Shown one piece after another: positions 16,314 to 25,861 of a stretch of 64,000 bases of DNA. How positions within the stretch are numbered: the first letter of the stretch is position 1; each line of letters opens with the position of its first letter. The notes beneath the pieces were generated by a model that saw only the letters and a program-made list of their open reading frames with translations, ran no database searches and had not been told where the DNA came from. Location of the stretch: NCBI RefSeq assembly GCF_032813545.1, contig NZ_CP136520.1:4830001-4894000 (forward strand). Direction: 5' to 3'. Source of the DNA: Nodosilinea sp. E11 (GTDB lineage: Bacteria; Cyanobacteriota; Cyanobacteriia; Phormidesmidales; Phormidesmidaceae). The translations under genes were made by a program, and so were the position numbers.

Positions 16314-19300
16314 CTAGATCAGGTGGGCGAGTTCTGGGGCTTGGTTTTGCGGGCTACCGATCAGCGCTACTAGCGCCTGCACCAGACGCTCGGGCTCAAG
16401 GGGTTTGGTCACATGGGCCTGAAACCCGCTGCAGATCGACTGCTCATAGTCTTCCTCCCGCGCGTAGGCGGTAAGGGCGATCGCGGGAATCTGGCCCCCC
16501 TGCTCAGGCGGGAGCGATCGCACCTGCTGGATCAGCGAGCAGCCATCTACCTCGGGCATGCCGATATCGCTAATCAACAGATCGGGCTGAAACGAGGCGA
16601 GATTGGCCAGCACCGCCGAGGCCGTATCGACCGATAACACCTCTGCTCCGTACTGGGTAAGGATGGTCGAGAGCAGTTCGCGGGCATCGGGATCGTCGTC
16701 GACAGTCAGAATGCGCAGGCCGGTGAGGTCAAGGGCGGATTGGGGCAGCGCCTGGGGTGACAGACCGTCTGGCTCAGCGGTGAGCAGGGGCAACTGCACC
16801 GTAAACCATGCGCCTAGCTCTTCGCCTGGGCTGTCTACCGCAATGGTGCCCCCGTGGGACTCGACCAGCTGTCGCACGATCGCCAGCCCCAGCCCCAACC
16901 CCCCATACTGGCGCGTGATCGAGGCATCTTCCTGACGAAAGGTTTCAAAGATGTGGGGCAAAAAGTCTGGGTTAATGCCTCTGCCGGTGTCTTTAACCGT
17001 AATGTTGGCCTGCTCGCCGACTCGCTCCAGCACGATGTCAACTCGGCCCCCCCGGGGCGTAAACTTGACGGCGTTAGATAGCAGGTTCCAGACGATCTGC
17101 TGGAGACGGGCCGCATCGCCCGAGACCTGGCCAATGTTGGGCAGCTCTGGGCACAGGGAAATTGACTTGGCAGCGGCGGCGGTGGCGACGGTTTCGATCG
17201 CCGCTTCGATCACAAAGGCGAGGTTGACGGAGGTGACATTCAGGCTGAGTTTGCCGCGCAAAATCTTGGCAATGTCGAGCAGGTCGTCGATTAGCTGGGT
17301 CTGCAAGATGGCATTGCGCTCAATGGTGGCCAGGGCGGCAGCGGTCTTGGTGTCGTCTAGCTTACGGGTTTGCAGCAGCTTGGCCCAGCCCAAAATCGGG
17401 TTGAGCGGCGATCTGAGCTCGTGGGACAGGACGGCCAAAAACTCGTCTTTGATGCGGTTGGCGCGTTCGGCCTCGGCCCTGGCGGTCTGCTCCCGCTGCA
17501 GCAGCAGATCTCGCTCGGCCTCGGCCCGTTTCTTCTCGGTGATATTGAGAACGGTGCCAATGAAGCGGATGGCCACCCCTGCCGGGTTGAAGAAGGCTTT
17601 TCCCTTGGCGGCAATCCAGCGCTCGATGCCGTCTTCGAGGCCCACCGTGCGGTACTCCATGTCATAGTCGCCGCTGCCGGTGGGGTCTAGGGATTGCAGC
17701 ACCACCTGGTCGGTGCGATCGCGATCGTCGGGGTGCAGCCCTGCCAGAAAAACCTCCCAGGTCACCTCGGCACTGGGGGGCAGCCCAAACATCGCCTTGC
17801 ACTGGTCGTCCCAGGTCAACGTCTTCGTGAGCGGGTTGAAGTCCCAGGTGCCTAGCTCGGCCGACTCCAGGGTCAGCCGCAGACGGTCTTCACTGCCCTG
17901 CAGCGCTTCCTCGGCCCACTTGCGATCGCTAATGTCGATGACAGAGCCGATAAACCCTTTAAACTGCCCCTCGCTGTCAAACCAGGGATTGGCCGCATCG
18001 ATCGCCCAGTGATAGCTACCATCCCGGTGCCGCAGCCGATATTCCAGCCGAAACCCTTCGCGGCGTTCGTTAGCCCGCAAAAAAACGGTTTTAGACGCCT
18101 CGCTATCTTCGGGATGCACCGCATCGAGCCAGCCAAACCCCAATGCTGTTGCCTGGGTTTGCCCCGTAAAGTCATACCAGCCCCGGTTGAGATAGGTGCA
18201 GTGGCCGGTTGGGTCGGTCACCCAGATCATGGCGGGTGCGTTATCGGCCATATCGCGGAAGCGTTCTTCGCTCTGGCGCAGGGCCGCTTCTACCTGAATT
18301 CGTTCCGTAATTTCTTCGCACACGGTGCTGATGCCCACTACCTGGCCACCCGCCTTGAGGGGCAAAAAGTGTTCTAGCCAGGTGCGCTGCACGCCGGGCT
18401 GGGCTGGGGTTTCTCCCTCAATTTTGACGTTGAGCAGCGGTTCTCCCGTTTGCAAAATCGGGCGCAGCAGGGTTTCAACCGCATCGCCCAGGACAGGAAA
18501 CAGCTCCTGCACCCTGTGCCCCAGGTGGGCCTCGATGGGCAGTCCGTTGATGGCGGCCAGGTGCTGGTTGATGCGCACAAAGCGGAGATCGGTATCGAGC
18601 ACGTTGAGGCCGATGGGGGCAGATTGATAGATGGCTTCGATTTCTGCCAGCTGCCGCTGCACCAGGGCCTCACTACGCTTGATGTCGTCGATGTTAGTAA
18701 TGGTGCCAATCCAGCTAGTGATAGGGTGGTCTCCGTCGCGGGTGGGAACGGCTCGACAGATAAACCACTGGTACAGCCCATCCCACCGCCGAAAGCGGCA
18801 CTCGGTTTCGAAGGGTGCTCCCGTGGCGATCGCACTCTGCCAGTCCGCCAGGGCGCGATCGCGATCCTCCGGGTGCACGGCGCTGGCCCTGGCCGCCCCG
18901 ATCGACTCGGTTTCGCTCAGCCCGGTGTAGTCGTACCACCGCTGATTTCGATAGTTGATCGTGCCAGCAGCGTCGGCGGTCCAGATCATCTGGGGCATCG
19001 CTTCGGCCAGCTCTCGGTAGCGCTGCTGGCTGGCCTTGAGCGCGCTGGCATCGCGATTGCGTTCGGTAATGTCTAAAAACGCGCCCACCACCCCTCGAAT
19101 GCAGTTCTGGTCATCTTGTAGCGGGGTGGCGTAGCAGAGCAGCTGGTGCAGGGTGCCATCGGGCAGCACAATGTCAAACTCGGCGTCGCGCACGTCAATA
19201 CCCAATCGGCCCGCCATCTGCATGGGCAAATCCTCCACCGCTATTTCCCGTCCGTTTTGTAAGACGCGGTAGGCGGGCTTTTCGTGGGCGGGGGCGCTCT

Positions 19301-19910
19301 GGGAGATGTTTTTGCCCGGGTCCACGCCAAGCAGCTGACGCAGGTAGGCGTTGTTCTGCATCTGGGTGCAGGTCGCATCGGTGGCGATCGCAATTCCCAC
19401 CGGCAGCAGCTCCAACAGGCTTTGCAGCTCCGCCACTCGGTTGGTCAGATCGCGGTTGAGCGCCTGAATCGATGTCTCATGGCGGCGCAACTGCGCCTGG
19501 CTGAGGGTGAGTTCTTGGCGCAGTTCGGCATTGGCGATCGCACTGCGCATGGCCAGACGCAGGTCGTCGGGGGTCATGCGGTTTTTGACCAAATAATCGG
19601 CGGCCCCGCTCTTAAAGACCCTAGCGGCGAGAACGGCATCGTCGTCGTCAATCACCACGACGGGCGGGCAGCGATCGCCCATCTGCGTCTTTAGCTGACA
19701 GAGCAGGGCAATGCTGTTGGAGTGAGGCCGCTCAGATCCTAAAAGAATGCCGTCAAACTGCTGCGTTTCAAACAGCGCTAGCGGTGGGTTGGGATGTCGA
19801 CCTGGCCAAATCCTGTAGTCATAGCTGCTTTCTTGCTGGAGTTGCCGCCGGTAGTCCTCATCGCGCTCTTCTGAATCAGCAATGACAAGGATTGTTCGAC
19901 AAGTTGGCAT
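16314..19910 (-). CDS. Hybrid histidine kinase with degenerate N-terminal receiver and five PAS domains
   Basis: A 1,198-residue cytosolic kinase. N-terminal receiver-like domain, ~1-125: the phosphoacceptor position is Gly58 (ILLGSERP) instead of Asp, and the acidic pair is reduced to AD, while Lys109 (YLVKN) is kept. A coiled coil ~130-165 follows. PAS domains lie at ~165-285, 290-410, 415-535, 545-660 and 675-795, several ending in DITER or DISDRKW. HisKA has His830 (AVLSHELRSPLNP), the HATPase has NLLSNAVKF, DTGRGI and GGLGLGLAI, and a C-terminal receiver with Asp1115 (LLISDIGMP) and Lys in VTKPLEP is intact. The kinase core is closely similar to that of the giant kinase 2.3 kb upstream, so the pair probably arose by duplication. 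No membrane helix is seen. The likely output is phosphorelay to an unlinked partner. Confidence 0.88.
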   Translation of the reverse strand: MPTCRTILVIADSEERDEDYRRQLQQESSYDYRIWPGRHPNPPLALFETQQFDGILLGSERPHSNSIALLCQLKTQMGDRCPPVVVIDDDDAVLAARVFKSGAADYLVKNRMTPDDLRLAMRSAIANAELRQELTLSQAQLRRHETSIQALNRDLTNRVAELQSLLELLPVGIAIATDATCTQMQNNAYLRQLLGVDPGKNISQSAPAHEKPAYRVLQNGREIAVEDLPMQMAGRLGIDVRDAEFDIVLPDGTLHQLLCYATPLQDDQNCIRGVVGAFLDITERNRDASALKASQQRYRELAEAMPQMIWTADAAGTINYRNQRWYDYTGLSETESIGAARASAVHPEDRDRALADWQSAIATGAPFETECRFRRWDGLYQWFICRAVPTRDGDHPITSWIGTITNIDDIKRSEALVQRQLAEIEAIYQSAPIGLNVLDTDLRFVRINQHLAAINGLPIEAHLGHRVQELFPVLGDAVETLLRPILQTGEPLLNVKIEGETPAQPGVQRTWLEHFLPLKAGGQVVGISTVCEEITERIQVEAALRQSEERFRDMADNAPAMIWVTDPTGHCTYLNRGWYDFTGQTQATALGFGWLDAVHPEDSEASKTVFLRANERREGFRLEYRLRHRDGSYHWAIDAANPWFDSEGQFKGFIGSVIDISDRKWAEEALQGSEDRLRLTLESAELGTWDFNPLTKTLTWDDQCKAMFGLPPSAEVTWEVFLAGLHPDDRDRTDQVVLQSLDPTGSGDYDMEYRTVGLEDGIERWIAAKGKAFFNPAGVAIRFIGTVLNITEKKRAEAERDLLLQREQTARAEAERANRIKDEFLAVLSHELRSPLNPILGWAKLLQTRKLDDTKTAAALATIERNAILQTQLIDDLLDIAKILRGKLSLNVTSVNLAFVIEAAIETVATAAAAKSISLCPELPNIGQVSGDAARLQQIVWNLLSNAVKFTPRGGRVDIVLERVGEQANITVKDTGRGINPDFLPHIFETFRQEDASITRQYGGLGLGLAIVRQLVESHGGTIAVDSPGEELGAWFTVQLPLLTAEPDGLSPQALPQSALDLTGLRILTVDDDPDARELLSTILTQYGAEVLSVDTASAVLANLASFQPDLLISDIGMPEVDGCSLIQQVRSLPPEQGGQIPAIALTAYAREEDYEQSICSGFQAHVTKPLEPERLVQALVALIGSPQNQAPELAHLI

Positions 19911-20573
19911 CGTGAAACCTACCCAATGGCTAAGGCAAAGCGATTGAAGCCGCAGAATAGAATTGAATTTTTAATAAAAGTTTTTGATATAGCTAACTAT
20001 TATAGCGTTCTGATATTTAGCCCATTGCAGTGAGTTGATAAGATTTATGGAAAACCTCAGTTAGCTAGTAAGTAGGTAGCCTCAATTAAACGATGCTGTA
20101 GGGGTTGTTGTGGCGACAGCCCAACGCACCGCCCGGATTAGCTTCGGTGCGTCACGCATGGCGGTGACACACCCTACGAATAATTGTGCTCACCAACTAA
20201 TAGCGGATTTCACTCGGGTAAAGTACACCGCGATGCGCCCCCCTGCCCCCCTGATCAAGGGGGATAAAGCGTGAAACTTAGACAGCTAGGTACTGGGGGG
20301 ATCTAGAACTCGGCAACTGTGTACCTCCCTCTATTAAGAACCGCTATAGTGTGCTCATCTAAATTTTGGGGATACCAACGATGAACATTGGACTGAGTTG
20401 ACGTAGCAGTCCCACATGAGATGTAAAAATTCGCCGTACCGGCGAGAGGCCTGCGCGGCTGAGACACCCGTTGTACCTCTACAAATTCGTTGGGATCCCT
20501 ATAGGTGGATAAGGCGAAAGCCCACAATATAGCGATCTGCACGCTCAACGTCTGAATTACACCCCTGAACCAG
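19911..20573. other. Gene-free 660-bp region with repeat remnants
   Basis: Left part (19911-20090) is AT-rich and should hold the promoter of the second kinase. At ~20105-20185 there is an AACGCACCG...CGGTGCGTCACGC inverted motif, a common cyanobacterial intergenic repeat type. At ~20240-20270 lies a C-run/G-run palindrome around TGATCA. A 92-codon open frame on the minus strand (20303-20581) overlaps the DUF3611 stop and has no family features, so it is not called. Confidence 0.5.
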
Positions 20574-21173
20574 TCACACAAACAAGTCGGGGGAGTTGCG
20601 GTGGCGGCCTACCTGGTAGATCAGCAGTAGGGCAATCACCACGCCGACTAGACCTGCCGCGATCGCACTCACCATCGCCTGAATCGCAATCATGCTAGAA
20701 GGAGTAATCAGCCCGCCGGGCACCGCCGCCGCGCCAGGGGTGACTACTGTAGTGCCCTGGGGAATGGTCAGCATGGTAATGCTCAGCATCGTCACCCGCC
20801 ACAGGGCCAGCAGCACGCCGATCGCCATCAGCGCCAGGTTGCTCAGCAATCCCAGCTTGAGGTAGCGCTTCACTGCTGACTTAGCCGGACGCAGATCGGG
20901 GTTTTCGAGCCGCCGCGCCATGCGAATGTAGCGAAAACACCAGTAGATGCTGAACAGCAAAATGGCTAACCCCAGCACCGCCAGCCACAATCCCCAGGAC
21001 GATCGCACATTGCGCCACTGGGGGTTGAGCATTAGGCGGGCGATCACCACCAGCAGCGGCATCACCCCCAAAAGCGACTGAAGTATTAACCCAGCCCAGC
21101 CCAGCGTGCGGCAGTGGCGGGCAATCTGGGCCGGGCTGGGGCTAGAGGGTTTAGCGCGGAGGAAGTCAAACAT
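20574..21173 (-). CDS. DUF3611 family membrane protein
   Basis: A 199-residue protein with four predicted membrane helices (~26-47, 60-85, 108-132 and 165-190). The N-terminal ARHCRTLGWAGLILQSLLGV and the short cytosolic end resemble the DUF3611 family, shared by cyanobacteria and chloroplasts. Between helices 3 and 4 is a Val/Thr/Pro-rich loop, TIPQGTTVVTPGAAAVPGG. No catalytic motif is visible and the function is unknown. It is transcribed away from the glucosidase gene. The start ATG is followed by MFDFLRAKPSS, usual for cyanobacterial members. Confidence 0.7.
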   Translation of the reverse strand: MFDFLRAKPSSPSPAQIARHCRTLGWAGLILQSLLGVMPLLVVIARLMLNPQWRNVRSSWGLWLAVLGLAILLFSIYWCFRYIRMARRLENPDLRPAKSAVKRYLKLGLLSNLALMAIGVLLALWRVTMLSITMLTIPQGTTVVTPGAAAVPGGLITPSSMIAIQAMVSAIAAGLVGVVIALLLIYQVGRHRNSPDLFV

Positions 21174-21489
21174 GGGGAAGGCGGCCAGGGGAGAATTAGC
21201 AAATTCTGAAGAGATTCGGCCTAGGTTGAGGAGATCGCACTGACTGATTCAGGCTGTAATGCACAGGCCGTAATGCAACAGCGCCTTCGTTTTGAATAGC
21301 GAGGCGAAAGAATTCTCATCCTCCTCGACCGCCCTTTCTATCTAAGACCTAACTCATAGGAATTTCATAGGAAGTTTGGCGATGATGGTGCCTAACATCC
21401 TCCCTGGGGCTTAAATTTATTTGAGATTTAGGGGGTCGCCCTGGGAGTTCAAGCAAGAATTGAGCTACTTTCGCCAGCAGGACAGCACC
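21174..21489. other. Divergent intergenic region
   Basis: A 316-bp gap between divergent genes. An in-frame TTG at 21421 would lengthen the glucosidase by 23 residues, but the added part is not family-like. No hairpin, repeat or RNA gene was recognised. Confidence 0.4.
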
Positions 21490-24219
21490 GTGAGCGCAGA
21501 AGTCAACCGCCTAGCAGAGACCCGATCTAAACTTGCCCCCTGGCAAAAATGGGGACCCTACCTGAGTGAGCGCCAGTGGGGCACTGTGCGCGAAGACTAC
21601 AGCAGCGACGGCAACGCTTGGGATTATTTCCCCCACGACCAGGCGCGATCGCGGGCCTACCGCTGGGGTGAAGACGGCCTCGGCGGCATTACCGACGACC
21701 ATAACCTGCTGTGCTTTGCGATCGCTCTGTGGAACGGTAACGACCCAATTCTCAAAGAGCGGCTGTTTGGCCTCACCAACAGCCAGGGCAACCACGGCGA
21801 AGACGTGAAGGAGTACTACTTCTACCTGGATAGTACTCCCACCCACTCCTACATGAAGTACTTGTATAAGTATCCCCAGGCCGAGTTTCCCTACCAGGAT
21901 CTAGTCGAGACCAACGCCCAGCGCAACCGCTACGAGCTGGAGTACGAACTGCTGGATACAGGCATTTTTGACGACGATCGCTACTTTGACGTGTTTGTGG
22001 AGTACGCCAAGGCCGACGCCGAAGACGTGCTGATTCAAATCAGCGTTGCCAACCGGGGGCCAGAGGCAGCGCCGCTGCACCTGCTGCCCACCCTGTGGTT
22101 TCGCAACACCTGGTCGTGGCGAGAAACCGGCGAAAAGCCCGTGCTCAAAGCCCTGGGCCATGGGGCGGTGCAGGCCAGCATCACTAATCCAGTGCTGACC
22201 CCGCTCATGACCGACTACTACTTCTACTGCGATGCCGGGGTGCCGCTGCTGTTTACCGAAAACGAAACCAACGCCGAGCGGGTGTTTGGCACCCCCAACC
22301 CCAGCCCCTACGTCAAAGACGGCATCAACAACTATGTGGTAGACGGCAAACCCGATTGGGTCAACCCCGATGGAGTGGGCACCAAAGTCTCGCCCCACTA
22401 CCAGCTCACCGTGGGGGCAGGCGAAACGGTGGTGGTGAAGCTGCGCCTGAGCAAGAACAGTCCCGATCAGGTGGGCGACCCCTTTGGGGCTTACTTTGAC
22501 GACCAGTTTGCGGCCCGACTGCGCGAGGCCGATGAGTTTTATGCCACGGTGATACCCCCGGCGGTGATGGCCGACGGCGATCGCGCCAATATCATGCGCC
22601 AGGCCTTGGCGGGCATGATGTGGACCAAGCAGTACTTCTACTACGATCTCGACCTCTGGCTGCGGGAGCGGGGCGTCACCCCCTGGACGCCGACCATCGA
22701 TAAGAGCCACGTACGCAACAGCGAGTGGTTCCACATGATGAACGACGACATCGTGTCGATGCCCGACAAGTGGGAATACCCCTGGTATGCGGCCTGGGAT
22801 CTGGCCTTTCACGTTATTCCCATCAGCCTGATTGACCCCGACTTTGCCAAATCGCAGCTGATGCTGATGCTGCGCGAAGACTACCTGCACCCCAACGGCC
22901 AGATTCCGGCCTACGAGTGGAACTTTGGCGATGTCAACCCGCCGGTCCATGCCTTTGCCACCTGGGAAATCTACGTGCGCGATCGCGAGCGCAACAACGG
23001 CCAGGGCGACCTGGAGTTTCTCAAATACGCCTTCTCGAAGCTGCTGATTAACTTCACCTGGTGGGTCAACCGCAAAGACGAGGGCGGCAACAACCTGTTC
23101 GAAGGCGGCTTTTTGGGCCTTGACAACATCGGCGTGTTTGACCGCAGTTCGCCGCTGCCCACCGGGGGCAGGCTAGAGCAGGCCGACGGCACCGCCTGGA
23201 TGGTGTTCTTTAGCCAGCGGATGTTCCAAATTGCCGTAGAGCTGGCCCTACACGACCCCCTCTACGAAGATCTGGCGATCAAGTTCTTTGAGCACACCAT
23301 GTGGATTGCCGGGGCGATGGACCGGATTGGCATTCACCAGGACGAGCTGTGGGATGAAGAAGACGGCTTTTTCTACGATGTGCTGCGGTTACCCGACGGC
23401 AACTCGACCCGGCTGAAGGTGCGATCGCTCGTCGGGCTGCTCTCGCTGATGGCTGTGGCCGTCTTTCCCCGCGAGGCCTTTGAACAGCTGCCTCGGTTCA
23501 AGGAGCGGGCCACTAAGTTCATTCAGCGCCACCCTGAGCTGTGCGGCAACGTGCATTTGCCCAACCAGTACGGCGTGCGCGATCGCCTGATGCTGTCCAT
23601 TCTCAATGAGACCAAGCTGCGCCAGGTGCTCAGCCGCATGCTTGACGAGGGCGAGTTCCTCAGCGACTACGGCATTCGCTCCCTATCCCGCTATCACCAA
23701 GACAATCCCTACGTCTTCTACCACGAGGGGGTTGAGTACAAAGTCGGCTACGTGCCCGGCGACTCGACCTCGGGCATGTTTGGCGGCAACTCTAACTGGC
23801 GCGGCCCGATCTGGATGCCCGTCAACCTGCTGCTGATTCGGGCGCTGTTGCAGCTCTACAGCTACTACGGCGACAACTTTACGATGGAGTATCCCACCGG
23901 CTCAGGCCAGCAGATGACGCTGTTTGAAATTACCCAGGGTATCAGTGAACGCCTGGTCAGCATCTTTACCAAAGATGAAAACGGTCGTCGCCCGGTCTAC
24001 GGTGGGGCCGAGAAGTTTCAGAGTGACCCCCACTGGCAGGATCTAATTCTGTTCTACGAATACTTCCACGGCGACGATGGTTCGGGCATTGGGGCCAGCC
24101 ACCAGACCGGCTGGACGGGCTGCATTGCCCGGATCATTCAGGCGCTGGGCTACTTCACCCCCGAAACCGTGCTCGAGACGATCTCGCCGGGAGATCTGAC
24201 CAAGTACAGCGTTGATTAG
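21490..24219 (+). CDS. GH63-type glucosidase (MGH1-like glycoside hydrolase)
   Basis: About 909 residues. The N-terminus WGPYLSERQWGTVREDYS is a hallmark of the bacterial/cyanobacterial glucosidases annotated as mannosyl-oligosaccharide glucosidase-related (GH63-like). An (alpha/alpha)6-barrel catalytic half follows, with WNFGDVNPPVHAF, NLFEGGFLGLDNIGVFDRS, GTAWMVFF and WRGPIWMPVNLLLI. The last segment is typical of the active-site cleft. It probably hydrolyses alpha-glucosides such as glucosylglycerate or oligosaccharides; the exact substrate is not readable. GTG 21490 is chosen because AGGA lies 7 nt upstream and the protein then begins MSAEVNRLAE. No signal peptide is seen, so it is cytosolic. 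The high content of Tyr/Trp-rich runs (YYFYLDSTP, YFYYDLDLWLR) is normal for this family. Confidence 0.85.
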   Translation: MSAEVNRLAETRSKLAPWQKWGPYLSERQWGTVREDYSSDGNAWDYFPHDQARSRAYRWGEDGLGGITDDHNLLCFAIALWNGNDPILKERLFGLTNSQGNHGEDVKEYYFYLDSTPTHSYMKYLYKYPQAEFPYQDLVETNAQRNRYELEYELLDTGIFDDDRYFDVFVEYAKADAEDVLIQISVANRGPEAAPLHLLPTLWFRNTWSWRETGEKPVLKALGHGAVQASITNPVLTPLMTDYYFYCDAGVPLLFTENETNAERVFGTPNPSPYVKDGINNYVVDGKPDWVNPDGVGTKVSPHYQLTVGAGETVVVKLRLSKNSPDQVGDPFGAYFDDQFAARLREADEFYATVIPPAVMADGDRANIMRQALAGMMWTKQYFYYDLDLWLRERGVTPWTPTIDKSHVRNSEWFHMMNDDIVSMPDKWEYPWYAAWDLAFHVIPISLIDPDFAKSQLMLMLREDYLHPNGQIPAYEWNFGDVNPPVHAFATWEIYVRDRERNNGQGDLEFLKYAFSKLLINFTWWVNRKDEGGNNLFEGGFLGLDNIGVFDRSSPLPTGGRLEQADGTAWMVFFSQRMFQIAVELALHDPLYEDLAIKFFEHTMWIAGAMDRIGIHQDELWDEEDGFFYDVLRLPDGNSTRLKVRSLVGLLSLMAVAVFPREAFEQLPRFKERATKFIQRHPELCGNVHLPNQYGVRDRLMLSILNETKLRQVLSRMLDEGEFLSDYGIRSLSRYHQDNPYVFYHEGVEYKVGYVPGDSTSGMFGGNSNWRGPIWMPVNLLLIRALLQLYSYYGDNFTMEYPTGSGQQMTLFEITQGISERLVSIFTKDENGRRPVYGGAEKFQSDPHWQDLILFYEYFHGDDGSGIGASHQTGWTGCIARIIQALGYFTPETVLETISPGDLTKYSVD

Positions 24220-24268
24220 GTTACCCAGGTGACGTTAAAGGCAGTCTAGGTCAACCGTCAGGACATCC

Positions 24269-24315
24269 CGCGCTAGAGGGGCTGATCGCTACGAGCGATC
24301 AGCCCCTCTAGCGCG
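24269..24315. terminator. Perfect 22-bp stem-loop overlapping a stop codon
   Basis: Two perfect 22-nt arms around an ACG loop. The left arm lies in the gap between convergent genes; the right arm forms the last codons of the acyltransferase gene, including its end ...ARSDQPL. Located between the glucosidase stop (24219) and the acyltransferase stop (24273), it can serve as a bidirectional terminator. No flanking T-run. Confidence 0.75.
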
Positions 24316-25685
24316 GTTTGAATCTCAGCGGTTAGGGTCTCCACTGCGGCCTTCGCCGATCGCCGTGATTGAGCATAGTCGGGCCAGCGATCGCTGATGT
24401 TGATCGGCTCCCCCAAGCTAATTACCGCCTGCCGAATGCCCAACTGCGGTCGCTTCGGTACCCGAGTGCCCTTCAACCGCTCCACCAGGTCAAACAGAAT
24501 TAGGGTGGTTTCGGCAAAGCGCTCAAAGCTAGGATTGTCTTTGACGTAGTGACCTGTGACTGCGACAAAGCTCTCGGCCAGCCGCATGTGGCGCATGTGC
24601 AGGGTGGCGGCCTCCGCCATCCAGTTGGCCATGCCCCGGTCAACCGGCGAGAGCTGTTGTAGATCAGCAATGTCTTCGCGGTGGATGTAGCTCCAGCCCG
24701 CCTCTTCAAGGCGACGGCAGCGGGTGACCAGGGTGCCGGTGCTGGGCACCCCAAAAAACTCTTCTCCTACCTTGAGCGAGTGGTCAAGCACAGGGCCGAG
24801 CCGCTGGGCCAGGGTGGCTGGCTCCTCGGGGCTACCGGCAGCGGGCGTGAAGCCGTAGAACCGCTGATAGAACTGCTCCATACGGGTGAGCAGGTGCTGC
24901 CCCAGGGCCAACAGCCGGGGATAGTAGGCGGCGGTCTCCATCGCTGCCGGGTCGCTAAAAGACTGCACGGGCAGGCCGCAGTCGGCCTCTAGCTGAGCCA
25001 TCAGCCGGTTGAGGGCCGCCCAGTTGGGGCGGGGGTAGAAGTACTGTAGACCCACAGGCAGCAGCAGCACCTGCTCAGGGCGGCCCGCTTTCTGCAAATC
25101 TTCTACGGCCCAAAAGGCCAGCTGGGCCGTCCCCGGCTCTAGGTCGCTAATAATTTCGCCGTGGCCGTTGGTGGCCCCCTCGGGGGCAATGGTCACCGGC
25201 AGTGGGGCATGCATCATTTGCTCGCGCACCGCCTTGAGGGCTTTGAGATCGAGCCTGCGGCCCCGGTGCACCGGAATGCCGCCGATCGCCGCAAAGAACC
25301 AGCCCAGCCACCGTCCGGCCCACAGGGGCATGCCCCGGTCATACATAAAAAAGCTGTGCAGGGGGCGCTGGAGGCTAAAGCCCCGCTGGCGGGCCGCCCG
25401 AGGCACCAGCCGTGAAAACAGGTACGACAGACAGAGGGGGTCATCGACCTGGCTGTGGCGAAAGGCCATCATCAACCGAATTTTGCCCGCTTGAAACTGG
25501 CGAAAGCCCTCGGCCAGCACCTCGGGGTTGGGGCAGGTGACCGGCCAAATGCCCGCCGGCAGCCAGGGCCGCAGCCGCAGCCGCAGCATCAACGGCAGCA
25601 CAATGTAGCACCCCTGCACCACCCAAGACTTGTAGCGCGGCGGAATAAACCCCAGCGGCGGCTGGACGTGGGTTGACTTAGGCAA
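24273..25685 (-). CDS. 1-acyl-sn-glycerol-3-phosphate acyltransferase-like protein (PlsC domain)
   Basis: A 470-residue protein. The PlsC catalytic block appears at about residues 75-190: MMAFRHSQVDDP (H-x4-D), RGMPLWAGRWLGWFFAAIGGIPVHRGR and VTIAPEGATNG (the substrate-phosphate E-G motif). An N-terminal hydrophobic segment (CYIVLPLMLRL) may bind the membrane. The C-terminal ~200 residues are longer than in standard PlsC and are seen in a cyanobacterial subgroup beginning QPPLGFIPP. It likely transfers acyl groups to lysophosphatidate or a related acceptor. The only N-terminal start consistent with this family is TTG 25685, preceded by GGAG at 6 nt. The gene ends inside a 22-bp hairpin. Confidence 0.8.
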   Translation of the reverse strand: MPKSTHVQPPLGFIPPRYKSWVVQGCYIVLPLMLRLRLRPWLPAGIWPVTCPNPEVLAEGFRQFQAGKIRLMMAFRHSQVDDPLCLSYLFSRLVPRAARQRGFSLQRPLHSFFMYDRGMPLWAGRWLGWFFAAIGGIPVHRGRRLDLKALKAVREQMMHAPLPVTIAPEGATNGHGEIISDLEPGTAQLAFWAVEDLQKAGRPEQVLLLPVGLQYFYPRPNWAALNRLMAQLEADCGLPVQSFSDPAAMETAAYYPRLLALGQHLLTRMEQFYQRFYGFTPAAGSPEEPATLAQRLGPVLDHSLKVGEEFFGVPSTGTLVTRCRRLEEAGWSYIHREDIADLQQLSPVDRGMANWMAEAATLHMRHMRLAESFVAVTGHYVKDNPSFERFAETTLILFDLVERLKGTRVPKRPQLGIRQAVISLGEPINISDRWPDYAQSRRSAKAAVETLTAEIQTALEGLIARSDQPL

Positions 25686-25861
25686 GGCTGGCTCCAGAGC
25701 GGTGGGCGAGGGTTACCATAGCCCACTTTAGAAGAGATTGCCGCGATGCGATCGCTGGGATGACGAAAGACTGAGGGTTAGGTGGCGAGGGTGAGGGCAG
25801 TTGCGATCCGACTTCAATCCCTGACCCCTGAGATTTAAGCATGAGGCGTTGCTGGATACAG

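Noticed and set aside
20303-20581. 92-codon open frame overlapping the DUF3611 stop
   Set aside because: No Shine-Dalgarno, repeat-like surroundings, and no family similarity seen.
21901-22950. 349-codon open frame antisense to the glucosidase gene
   Set aside because: A shadow frame of a GC-rich gene; the product is His/Val/Gly-rich without domain structure.
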